A stretch of 64,000 nt of DNA, taken from the NCBI RefSeq assembly GCF_002234595.1, contig NZ_NMUL01000045.1:62001-126000 (forward strand), given 5' to 3'. This document shows, piece after piece, positions 8,898-16,985 of the stretch. Numbering within the stretch: the stretch's first letter is position 1; each line of letters begins with the position of its first letter. The position numbers were made by a program, and so were the translations under genes. This stretch comes from Amycolatopsis vastitatis (GTDB lineage Bacteria > Actinomycetota > Actinomycetes > Mycobacteriales > Pseudonocardiaceae). A model generated the notes under the pieces. That model did not search any database and was not told the DNA's origin. It saw only the letters and a program-made list of their open reading frames with translations.

Positions 8898-10334
8898 TCA
8901 GGCCGCCCGCCGGAGCCACTGCTGGTTCGTCACGCCGGTACACGGGTACTGCTTGACGGCGGCACCGTCGGCCGTCGACGCGGAGACGACGTCGAGGCAC
9001 TTACCGCTGTGCCGGGCCACCCACCGGACGTACCCGCCGCCGACCGCCTGGGCCTGCCACTGCTGGTTCGTGCCGCCGTTGCACGTCCACTGCACCGCCG
9101 CGGCGCCGTCCGCGGTCGAGGCGTCCGAGATGTCGAGGCACTTCCCGCTGTGCCGCGCGATCAGGTTGACGTACCCGTTGCCGAGGTCCAGCTCGCTCCA
9201 CTGCTGGTTCCAGCCGCCGTTGCAGGCGTACTGCTTGATCGCCGTGCCGTCGTCCTTCGCCGAACTCGGGACGTCCGCGCACTTGCCGCTGTGCCGGGCC
9301 ACCAAGGATTCGTACGCGCTGCCGCTGCCCACACCCGCGACCACGCCGGTGGCCGTATCGACGCTCACCTGCGGGTACCAGCTCATGGACATCGTGGTGG
9401 CACTGGGGAAGCTCAGCGGCAGCCACACGTACCGGGACTCGTCGACCGGACGGTTCCAGGCCCCCGCCCAGCGGTCACCCAGGTAGAGGTAGGACGTCGC
9501 CTGCGAGCCCTGCACGGGCAGCACGTACGCGGTCTGGCTGCCGTAGCCGGTGGAATCCCCGACGTTCGTCAGCCCGCTCCACGCCCCCGTGACGCTCGTG
9601 GCCGTGGCGTACTTCTGCTGGTTCGGCTGCCAGCTCGTCGCGGCCGAGGTGACGAGGAAGTACACCCCGTTCCGCTTGAACATCGCCGGGGCCTCGCGGT
9701 ACGAGCCGGGCCACAACGTCTGCACCAGCGAAGCGACTCCGGTGTAGTCGGCGGTGAGCCGGTACACGTTGAGGTCGGCGTTCTCGCGGGCCGCGGAGGC
9801 CATGTACGCGGTTCCGTCGTCGTCCTTGAACAGCGTGATGTCACGCGACATGTGGGCGCCGAGCGGCCGGAAGCTGCCGCGGTAGGTGTAGCCGCCGTCG
9901 ACCGTGGACGACGTGGCCACGGCCGCGCGCGCTTCGGCGTAGTCGTCCCCGTTCTCCTTGTGCATCCACATCACGTACTGCCCGGTCGAGCTGTTGTAGA
10001 TCACCTTGGGCCGTTCGATCTTCGCCCGGCCCAGCTCGGCCGCCGAGGACTGCGTCAGCACGTCGTTGCGGAACTCCCACGTCTTCAGGTCGGTCGAGCG
10101 GTAGACCGAGACCGCGCGGAAGGTGTCGTCGGCATTGCGGTTTTCGCCGAACCAGTAGTAGTACGCGCCCACCTTGAGCATGCCGCCGCCGTGGGCGTGC
10201 ACCAAGGCGCCGGACGTGTCGGTGAACTGGCTCCCGTTGGTCACCGTCACCGGTGCGGCCTGCGCGCCGGGCGCGCCGAGCAGGACAGCGGCGAGCACGA
10301 GCAAGGACAAGACCGTGCCACGTCGTCGTAGCAT
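8898..10334 (-). CDS. Secreted GH43 (exo-beta-1,3-galactanase-like) with ricin-type lectin domain
   Basis: The 478-residue protein has a signal peptide (LSLLVLAAVLLGAPGAQA). A GH43 five-bladed propeller spans about residues 30-330, and a ricin-type beta-trefoil (CBM13) about 340-478 carries three NQQW repeats. The opening HGGGMLKVGAYYYWFGENRN and the REAPAMF acid segment match the GH43 subgroup of exo-beta-1,3-galactanases. That subgroup lacks the usual N-terminal catalytic Asp, and none is seen here. It likely trims beta-1,3-galactan chains, as in type II arabinogalactan. The ATG follows GGAG at good spacing. It lies 22 bases after the AbfB-type GH43 gene and probably shares its promoter and LacI-type operator. 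Confidence 0.88.
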   Translation of the reverse strand: MLRRRGTVLSLLVLAAVLLGAPGAQAAPVTVTNGSQFTDTSGALVHAHGGGMLKVGAYYYWFGENRNADDTFRAVSVYRSTDLKTWEFRNDVLTQSSAAELGRAKIERPKVIYNSSTGQYVMWMHKENGDDYAEARAAVATSSTVDGGYTYRGSFRPLGAHMSRDITLFKDDDGTAYMASAARENADLNVYRLTADYTGVASLVQTLWPGSYREAPAMFKRNGVYFLVTSAATSWQPNQQKYATATSVTGAWSGLTNVGDSTGYGSQTAYVLPVQGSQATSYLYLGDRWAGAWNRPVDESRYVWLPLSFPSATTMSMSWYPQVSVDTATGVVAGVGSGSAYESLVARHSGKCADVPSSAKDDGTAIKQYACNGGWNQQWSELDLGNGYVNLIARHSGKCLDISDASTADGAAAVQWTCNGGTNQQWQAQAVGGGYVRWVARHSGKCLDVVSASTADGAAVKQYPCTGVTNQQWLRRAA

Positions 10335-10356
10335 GACGGCTCCTTCGCGAGCGGGG

Positions 10357-11736
10357 TCAGTAGCCGACGCGGAAAGTCGCGTCCTGCTTGTCCACAGTGG
10401 ACGACGTGCTGCCGAGGGGGTCGATCCGGAGCACGTAGGAGTAGTGCCGGACGTACCGGTCCGGGTAGTTGTGCGAGCGGAACGACGACCAGCTCGAGTC
10501 GGCGAGCCCCGGCGTCTGGTGGAAGGTGGCGTCCGCCTTGAACGTCGCCGAGCCGTCGTCGGCCGCCAGGTGCAGCTCGTAGTCGCTGTGCCGCAGGTAC
10601 CGGCCGGGGTAGTTGACGGACTCGAACGACACGCCGGTCGCGTCCGCCAGGCCGGGCACCAGCTTCCACAGCTGGTCCTGGTAGGGGTCGAACGGGTAGG
10701 CGTCGATGCGTCCCACGGAGTCCGCGTGCCGGACGTAGCGGTCCGGGAAGTTGTAGGACTTGAGACGCCGCCACGCCGGCGCGCCCCACTGCGCGACCAG
10801 GCCCGACATCTCCGCCGCCGTGATCGGCGTGATCCCGGGGTGCTTGGAGTTCAGCGGCTGCGTGTACGCGCGGTCGCTCAGCAGCGTCCAGTTCCCCGCG
10901 GCCACGTCGGTGGTCTCCCAGCAGAAGAACCGGCCGTTGGGGCTCCAGGTGTCGCCCCAGAGGTACCAGCGGTTCCCCGCCGGCGCCGGCACGATCTGCG
11001 GCGCCTCCACCCCCCGCCCGGGTGAGATTCCGGTCTTGTAGGTGGTGAAGCTGCCGGCGGCGAGGGAGCCGGAGCGCTGGCCCACCAGGGTGCTGTTGGT
11101 GTTGTTCTTGACGTACAGGTAGTTGGCCCCGCCGATGGTGGCCATCGTCCCGTCGATCGTCGCGTGGCCGGGGTCGAAGAACACCTGCGGCGCGCCGACC
11201 GTCACGAAGTCGGTGGTGTAGTTGACCATGATGACGTCGTGGCCGCCGTAGGCCGCCGAGTAGATGATCGCGTACTGGTTGCGCGACGGGTCCCAGAACG
11301 CCTCCGGCGCCCAGCTGTGCGTGGCCATCGAATGCAGCTTGATCCGGCGGTAGCCGGTGAACCCGCGCAGGTCCGCCGAATCCCAGACGTGGACGTACTG
11401 GTTCTGCAGCGACCAGTCGGTGCCCTTGAGGTCGGTCGCCAGCACCACGAACCGGCCGTCCTGCTTGCGCAGCACGAACGGGTCGCGCAGCCCGCCGGTG
11501 CCCGCCGTCGGCGTGACCACCGGGCGGTTCTGGTTGAGCGGCATCCACTCGAGACCGTCCGGGCTGACCCCCAGGTGCAGCCCGTAGTCGGCGCCCGTCA
11601 TGGACGGGGACTCGGTGAAGTACGCCATGACGTACCCGCCGGAGGCGGCGGCTTGGGCGCGTGCGGCCTTGCTGCCGAGTACGCCGGCGACCGCGGCTGC
11701 CGCCGTGCCCGCCATCAGTCCTCGTCGACTGATCAT
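10357..11736 (-). CDS. Secreted GH43 with AbfB (CBM42) arabinose-binding domain
   Basis: The 459-residue protein starts with a Tat-like signal (MISRRGLMAGTAAAAVAGVL). The GH43 propeller spans roughly residues 35-310 (VMAYFTESP, GLRDPFVL, WAPEAFWD, HATIDGT). An AbfB domain from about 320 to the end shows repeated arabinose-binding motifs (NYPGRYLRHSDY, NYPDRYVRHYSY). It probably releases arabinofuranosyl side chains from arabinan, arabinoxylan or arabinogalactan. It is the first gene of the minus-strand GH run. A perfect 18-bp GTTAGCGCTAAC-type palindrome lies 33 bases upstream of the start, implying LacI-family repression. Confidence 0.88.
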   Translation of the reverse strand: MISRRGLMAGTAAAAVAGVLGSKAARAQAAASGGYVMAYFTESPSMTGADYGLHLGVSPDGLEWMPLNQNRPVVTPTAGTGGLRDPFVLRKQDGRFVVLATDLKGTDWSLQNQYVHVWDSADLRGFTGYRRIKLHSMATHSWAPEAFWDPSRNQYAIIYSAAYGGHDVIMVNYTTDFVTVGAPQVFFDPGHATIDGTMATIGGANYLYVKNNTNSTLVGQRSGSLAAGSFTTYKTGISPGRGVEAPQIVPAPAGNRWYLWGDTWSPNGRFFCWETTDVAAGNWTLLSDRAYTQPLNSKHPGITPITAAEMSGLVAQWGAPAWRRLKSYNFPDRYVRHADSVGRIDAYPFDPYQDQLWKLVPGLADATGVSFESVNYPGRYLRHSDYELHLAADDGSATFKADATFHQTPGLADSSWSSFRSHNYPDRYVRHYSYVLRIDPLGSTSSTVDKQDATFRVGY

Positions 11737-11768
11737 CGTCCACCCATCTCGTCGTCGAGTGCCGGGCG

Positions 11769-11786
11769 ATTGTTAGCGCTAACAAT
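11769..11786. promoter_or_regulatory. LacI-family operator (perfect 18-bp palindrome)
   Basis: ATTGTTAGCGCTAACAAT is a perfect palindrome with the central CG typical of LacI/CcpA-family operators. It sits 33 bases before the minus-strand GH43 start, where a bound repressor would block the promoter. No lacI gene lies in the window, so the regulator acts in trans. Confidence 0.85.
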
Positions 11787-11894
11787 CCGCCGTAGTGTAA
11801 GTGACCCGCGCCACACGGTGTCAAGGGGCCGATCGTCGGGAGGTCGGACACCACCAGCCAAAACACGTAATTGACCGCGCCCGGATCGGGAGCT

Positions 11895-11909
11895 ATGTTA
11901 GCGCTCACT
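11895..11909. promoter_or_regulatory. Second, imperfect LacI-type operator
   Basis: The core GTTAGCGCTCAC at 11897-11908 differs at one base from the first site's GTTAGCGCTAAC. It is about 90 bases upstream of the double-GH43 gene, facing the plus strand, and 125 bases from site 1. That suggests both divergent transcripts answer to the same repressor. Confidence 0.7.
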
Positions 11910-11998
11910 TCGCGCCCGGCAGCCGGTTGCGGCTTCGGAAACTCCCCTCGCGTTGCCCTCTTCCCGCGCCGTCGGCGCCCACCTCATGGAGAGCCGGT

Positions 11999-14900
11999 AT
12001 GCCCGTTCGACTCTCGGCGACGACGACGTCGCCGAAGTTCGCCCGGCGGCCCCGACCGCTGACCGCGATCCTCGCCGCCCTCGCCGTCGCCGCGGCGTCC
12101 ACGACCGTCTGGGCCACCTCCGGCCACGCGGCGACCCTGGACGACGGCCTGGTCGTCCGCTACGACCTCACCGGCGGCTCCGGGACCACCGTGCCCGACG
12201 CGTCGGGCCACGGGCGGAACGCCACCGTCAGCGGCGACACGACGTGGCAGGGCGACGAAGGCCTGCGGCTGGGCGGCACGAACGGGCACGTCCGCCTGCC
12301 CGACAACCTGATGCGGGATCTCGCGGACATCACGGTTTCGGTTCAAGTGAACGTCGCCACCGACCAGGGCACGCCGTACTTCCTGTGGGGCATGGGCAAC
12401 ACCGACGGCGGCGGAACCGGGAACGGGTACCTGTTCACCACCGGCGACGAGTTCCGCGGCTCGATCGCCTCCGGCAACTGGTCCACCGAACAGACCACGA
12501 GTGCGGGCCGCAACCTCGCGCGCGGCAGCTGGCGCACGATCACCTACGCTCTCGGCGGCGGGACCGCGGTCCTGTACGAAGACGGGATCGAGGTCGCCCG
12601 CAAGACCGGCATCACGATCACGCCCGGCTCGATCGGCGGCGGCAGCACGACCGCCGACTACCTGGGCCGGTCCGTCTACACGGGAGACAAGTACCTCAAG
12701 GGGAACGTCCGCGATTTCCGCGTCTACGACCGCGCGGTGACCGCCGACGAAGCCCGTGCCCTCGGCGAGCGCACCGCTTCGGGTCGCGCCACGGCCGACG
12801 CGGCCACCCTCGACCTCGGCGACACCTCCGCCGTCACCGACAACCTCACCCTGCCCAGGACGGGCGCCGGCGGCTCCGCGATCACGTGGTCGTCGAGCAA
12901 CCCGGCCGTGGTGTCGGCGGCGGGCGTCGTGACGCGGCCCGCGCCGGGCACCGGCAACGCGACGGTGACCTTGACGGCGGCCGTCTCCTACGCCGGCCAG
13001 ACCGCGAACCGCGCCTTCACCGTCACCGTGCTGCAGGACATCACCGACCGGCAGAAGGTCGACAACGCGCTCAAGGACATCGTCATCCCCGACCAGGACG
13101 CGATCCGCGGCAACATCACCCTGCCGGTCAAGGGCGCCCGCGACGTCACGCTGACCTGGTGCAGCCAAGACCCCCGCGTCGTGACCGCCACCGGCGAGGT
13201 GACCCGGCCCGCGGCCGGATCGCGGCCGGCGAAGGCACGTCTCACGGTTCGCGCGACGAAGGGTCACGCGACGGCGGAACGCTCCTTCACCCTCACGGTC
13301 CTGCCGCTGCCCAAGAAGGAAGCGCTCGAGGGGTACATGTTCGCCTACTTCACCGGTGAGGCGACCCAGGACACCGAGCAGATCCACTTCGCGGCCAGCC
13401 GTGGGAACGACCCGCTGCACTGGGACGAGCTCAACGGCGGCCGTCCCGTGCTGCGGTCGAACTACGGCGAGACCGGCGTGCGCGACCCGTTCATCGTCCG
13501 CAGCCCGGAAGGCGACCGGTTCTACATCGTCGCCACCGACCTGCAGATCAACGACGGCCGCGGCTGGGACCAGGCACAGCGCCACGGCAGCCAGTACCTG
13601 GAGATCTGGGAGTCGACCGACCTGGTGACCTGGTCGAACCAGCGCCACGTCCGGGTCTCCGACGACACGGCCGGCATGACGTGGGCGCCCGAGGCGACCT
13701 ACGACCCGACGATCGGCGCCTACGTCGTCTACTGGGCGACGAGCCCCTACGCTCCCTCCGACGTCGACCACACCGGCTCGACGTACCCGCGGATGATGTA
13801 CTCGACCACCCGCGACTTCCGGACGTTCAGCAAGCCCCAGGTGTGGAACGACCCCGGTGCCGGTGTCATCGACTCCACCGTCATCAAGGACGGCGACTAC
13901 TACTACCGGCTGACCACCGACGGCAAGGTGATCGGGTCCTGCGAGCGCGACATCGTGCTCGAGCGGTCGAAGAACCTGCGCGCGGTGGACCTGCCGACGA
14001 CGAAGCCGCGCAACTGGGAGCTCGTGGACGACTGCATCCGCACCAAGCTCGGCACGGACTGGGTGGAAGGCCCGACGGCGTTCAAGTCCAACGACGGCAG
14101 CAAGTTCTACGCCTTCATGGACGAGACGCCGCACCGCGGTTACGTCCCCTTCGTCACCGATTCGCTGGCGAAGCCGAACTGGACGATCCCGGCCGAGTAC
14201 CAGCTCCCGAAGAGCCCGCGCCACGGCACGGTGCTGCCGCTGACCAAGGCCGAACTCGCGCGGCTGCGGCAGGGGCCGCCGCCGGTGAGCGCCGACGCCA
14301 AGGGCGTCGTCGCCGACTACGACCTCACGGCGGCAGGCCGGGGCGACACCGTCACCGACGTCTCCGGCAACGGCCGGGACGCCACGATGCACGGCGGCGT
14401 CACGCGCTCGGCGGACGGGCTCGCCTTCGCGGGCAAGGACGGCTACGTCGCCCTGCCGAACAACCTCATGACCGGGCTGAACGGGATCACGGTGTCCGCG
14501 CAGGTGTGGGTCGACCCCGCCCAGCAGACGTCGTACTTCCTGTGGAACCTGGGAAACAGCACCGACAACGTCGGCGACGGCTACCTCTTCGCGACCGGGG
14601 ACACCTACCGGGCCGCGATCGCGTCCGGCAACTGGTCAACCGAGCAGAACACCGACAGCAAGCGGGCGCTGACCCGCGGCGCCTGGCACACGCTGACGTA
14701 CACGTTGGCGAACGGGACGGCGCGGCTCTACGACAACGGCGTCGAAGTGTCCCGTGTGGACGGTGTCACCACGAAACCGGGCGACCTCGGCGCGGGCATC
14801 ACGACGTCGAACTACCTCGGGCGCTCGGCCTACGGCGCCGACAAGTACTTCCAGGGCAAGATGCGGCGGTTCACCGTGTGGAACCGCGGCCTGACCGCCA

Positions 14901-16051
14901 AGGAGGTGCTCGGCACGCCGGGCAACGAAACCGCCGTCGGCTCGGTGACCCTCGACTCCCTCAAGGTGCCCGCGATCATCGACAGCGCGAAGGGCACGAT
15001 CGTCCTGCCGGTGAAGCCGGGCACGGACGTGCGGCGCCTCGCGCCGGTGCTGCAGGTGGCCGACGGCACGCAGGTGTTCCCGCACAACGGTTCCCGGCAG
15101 GACTTCACCGGCCCGGTGGGCTATTCGGTCGTCGGCGCCGGCTGGACCAGGCGGACGTGGACGGTCAGCGCGGTCGTCATGAACAGCCCGGTCCTGCCCG
15201 GCTACAACGCGGACCCGAACATCGTCCGCTTCGGCGACACGTACTACATCTACGCCACGACCGACGGCTTCCCCGGCTGGTCGGGCACGACGTTCGACGC
15301 CTGGTCGAGCAAGGACCTCGTCACCTGGACGCGGCACCCGAAGATCCTCGACCTCGGCCCGGACGTGTCCTGGGCGGACAGCCGGGCGTGGGCGCCGACC
15401 ATCACGCAGAAGAACGGCAAGTACTACTTCTACTTCTGCGCGGACGCCAAGATCGGCGTCGCGGTGTCCGACTCCCCCACCGGTCCGTTCAAAGACGCGC
15501 TGGGCAAGCCGCTGATCGCGGCGAACCCGGGTGGCGGCCAGGCGATCGACCCGGCGGTGTTCACCGACGACGACGGGCAGACCTACCTGTACTGGGGCAA
15601 CGGCAACGCCTACGTCGTGCCGCTGAACGCCGACCTGACGTCGTACGACCCGGCGAAGGTCAAGCAGCTCACCGGGCTCGACGGGTTCCGCGAGGGGCTC
15701 TTCATGACCAAGCGCGCCGGTACGTACCACCTCACGTGGTCGATCGACGACACGGGCAGCGAGAACTACCGCGTCGGCTACGCGACGGCGACGAGCCCGC
15801 TGCTCGACGGGCTGGTCAACCGGGGCGTCATCCTCGAGAAGGACCCGTCGCTCGGCATCCTCGGGACCGGCCACCACAGCATCGTCCAGGTGCCGGGAAC
15901 GGACGACTGGTACATCGCCTACCACCGCTTCGCGATCCCCGGCGGCGACGGCACGCACCGCGAAGTGACCATCGACCGGCTGCGGTTCAACCCGGACGGC
16001 ACCATCGCCAAGGTGGTGCCGACCCTCGGGAGCGTCCGGCCGCTGAGGTGA
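11999..16051 (+). CDS. Large secreted double-GH43 enzyme with two LamG-type domains
   Basis: This is a 1350-residue exported protein. In order: signal peptide (about 1-45), LamG/concanavalin-like domain (48-258), two bacterial Ig-like domains (265-440), GH43 domain 1 (445-750; YMFAYFTGE, GVRDPFIV with Asp near 496), a second LamG domain (770-980), an Ig-like linker, and GH43 domain 2 (1062-1350). Domain 2 shows the full GH43 triad: Asp about 1072 (YNADPNI), Asp about 1184 (IDPAVF) and Glu about 1232 (REGLF). Domain 1 resembles the AbfB-linked GH43 next door. It is likely an arabinan- or xylan-active enzyme combining two specificities. The ATG at 11999 follows GGAGAG. It is divergent from the GH43-AbfB gene. 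Confidence 0.9.
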   Translation: MPVRLSATTTSPKFARRPRPLTAILAALAVAAASTTVWATSGHAATLDDGLVVRYDLTGGSGTTVPDASGHGRNATVSGDTTWQGDEGLRLGGTNGHVRLPDNLMRDLADITVSVQVNVATDQGTPYFLWGMGNTDGGGTGNGYLFTTGDEFRGSIASGNWSTEQTTSAGRNLARGSWRTITYALGGGTAVLYEDGIEVARKTGITITPGSIGGGSTTADYLGRSVYTGDKYLKGNVRDFRVYDRAVTADEARALGERTASGRATADAATLDLGDTSAVTDNLTLPRTGAGGSAITWSSSNPAVVSAAGVVTRPAPGTGNATVTLTAAVSYAGQTANRAFTVTVLQDITDRQKVDNALKDIVIPDQDAIRGNITLPVKGARDVTLTWCSQDPRVVTATGEVTRPAAGSRPAKARLTVRATKGHATAERSFTLTVLPLPKKEALEGYMFAYFTGEATQDTEQIHFAASRGNDPLHWDELNGGRPVLRSNYGETGVRDPFIVRSPEGDRFYIVATDLQINDGRGWDQAQRHGSQYLEIWESTDLVTWSNQRHVRVSDDTAGMTWAPEATYDPTIGAYVVYWATSPYAPSDVDHTGSTYPRMMYSTTRDFRTFSKPQVWNDPGAGVIDSTVIKDGDYYYRLTTDGKVIGSCERDIVLERSKNLRAVDLPTTKPRNWELVDDCIRTKLGTDWVEGPTAFKSNDGSKFYAFMDETPHRGYVPFVTDSLAKPNWTIPAEYQLPKSPRHGTVLPLTKAELARLRQGPPPVSADAKGVVADYDLTAAGRGDTVTDVSGNGRDATMHGGVTRSADGLAFAGKDGYVALPNNLMTGLNGITVSAQVWVDPAQQTSYFLWNLGNSTDNVGDGYLFATGDTYRAAIASGNWSTEQNTDSKRALTRGAWHTLTYTLANGTARLYDNGVEVSRVDGVTTKPGDLGAGITTSNYLGRSAYGADKYFQGKMRRFTVWNRGLTAKEVLGTPGNETAVGSVTLDSLKVPAIIDSAKGTIVLPVKPGTDVRRLAPVLQVADGTQVFPHNGSRQDFTGPVGYSVVGAGWTRRTWTVSAVVMNSPVLPGYNADPNIVRFGDTYYIYATTDGFPGWSGTTFDAWSSKDLVTWTRHPKILDLGPDVSWADSRAWAPTITQKNGKYYFYFCADAKIGVAVSDSPTGPFKDALGKPLIAANPGGGQAIDPAVFTDDDGQTYLYWGNGNAYVVPLNADLTSYDPAKVKQLTGLDGFREGLFMTKRAGTYHLTWSIDDTGSENYRVGYATATSPLLDGLVNRGVILEKDPSLGILGTGHHSIVQVPGTDDWYIAYHRFAIPGGDGTHREVTIDRLRFNPDGTIAKVVPTLGSVRPLR

Positions 16052-16153
16052 TCGCCCACCCGGCTGGGGGAATTCGAGTCGATCAAGCGAACCGGATTCG
16101 CGTTTCGGCCGTATCCCCCAGCAGGACGGTGAACGACGCGGAGGGACGACGAC

Positions 16154-16882
16154 GTGACGCGCGAAGGGACACTGATCGGCGACCGGTACCGGCTGCTCGG
16201 CCGGGCGGGGCACGGCACAGTGCACGCCCGGGACGAACGGCTCGACCGGATCGTCGCCGTCAAACCGCTGTTCGACGAGCCGCCCGCGGCACCCACCATC
16301 CCCGTGCCGCGGGCGGCAAGTCGTGCGGCAAATGCGGCAATTTGTGACGTCGTCGACGAGGACAGCAAGACCTACCTGGTGCTCGAGTCCCCGGAGGCGC
16401 GGACGCTGGCCGAACTGCTCGAAGAGCACGGCACGCTCGCCCCCGGCCTCGTCGCCCGGTTCGGCGCCCAGCTGGCCGCCGCGCTGGCCGCGGCGCACGA
16501 CGAGGGCGTCCTGCACGCCGCTGTCGACCCGGACCACGTCGTCATCTCGGCCGAGGGCCACGCGGGGATCGTGGCGGGCTCCGGTGAGCGCGCCTACCTC
16601 GCGCCCGAGGTGCTCGACGGCGGCTTCCCCGACTTCCCGTCGGACGTGTTCTCGCTCGGCGCGACCCTCTACGCCGCGCTGGAAGGACACCCTCCGTACG
16701 ACGGCGGGCTCATCAGCCCGCGGACGGAGGGCCCGGTCACCGACGCCGTGCTGCGGCTGCTCCACCCCTACCCGACGGCCCGGCCCACGATGGCGGCGGC
16801 CGAAGAGCTGCTGAGCGTCCTGCTGACCGGTACGGACGGCGGGACGAAACGCACCGGCGCGGGCGACTACCGCTGCGTGTAG
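16154..16882 (+). CDS. Degenerate serine/threonine protein kinase (probable pseudokinase)
   Basis: The 242-residue protein has a recognisable kinase fold: IGDRYRLLGRAGHGTVHARD as glycine loop, VAVKP with Lys about 37, LAPEVLDG as APE motif and DVFSLGATLYAALEGHPPY as helix F. The catalytic loop reads LHAAVDPDHVVIS where HRDLKxxN is expected, so the HRD Asp, the Lys and the Asn are all replaced. The DFG motif is also missing (GIVAGSG). The N-lobe is shortened. No membrane helix or PASTA domain follows. It is probably a pseudokinase or regulatory scaffold. The GTG follows GGAGGGAC. It stands alone, convergent with the alpha-mannosidase gene across a large hairpin. Confidence 0.8.
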   Translation: MTREGTLIGDRYRLLGRAGHGTVHARDERLDRIVAVKPLFDEPPAAPTIPVPRAASRAANAAICDVVDEDSKTYLVLESPEARTLAELLEEHGTLAPGLVARFGAQLAAALAAAHDEGVLHAAVDPDHVVISAEGHAGIVAGSGERAYLAPEVLDGGFPDFPSDVFSLGATLYAALEGHPPYDGGLISPRTEGPVTDAVLRLLHPYPTARPTMAAAEELLSVLLTGTDGGTKRTGAGDYRCV

Positions 16883-16896
16883 GGCCCGGTCTCAAA

Positions 16897-16979
16897 CGCC
16901 CCAATGTGGCGTTGGTTGCGTTGGACGCACCGAACGCCACATTGGGTGCGTCCAACGCACCGAACGCCACATTGGGGCG
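16897..16979. terminator. Very long bidirectional hairpin between convergent genes
   Basis: Arms 16897-16931 and 16945-16979 pair at 33 of 35 positions around a 13-base loop. The outer 17 bp (CGCCCCAATGTGGCGTT and its complement) are perfect. The loop itself contains a third copy of AACGCCACATT, so an alternative fold is possible. It ends seven bases before the GH38 stop codon and probably terminates both transcripts. Confidence 0.85.
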
Positions 16980-16985
16980 CTTGGG

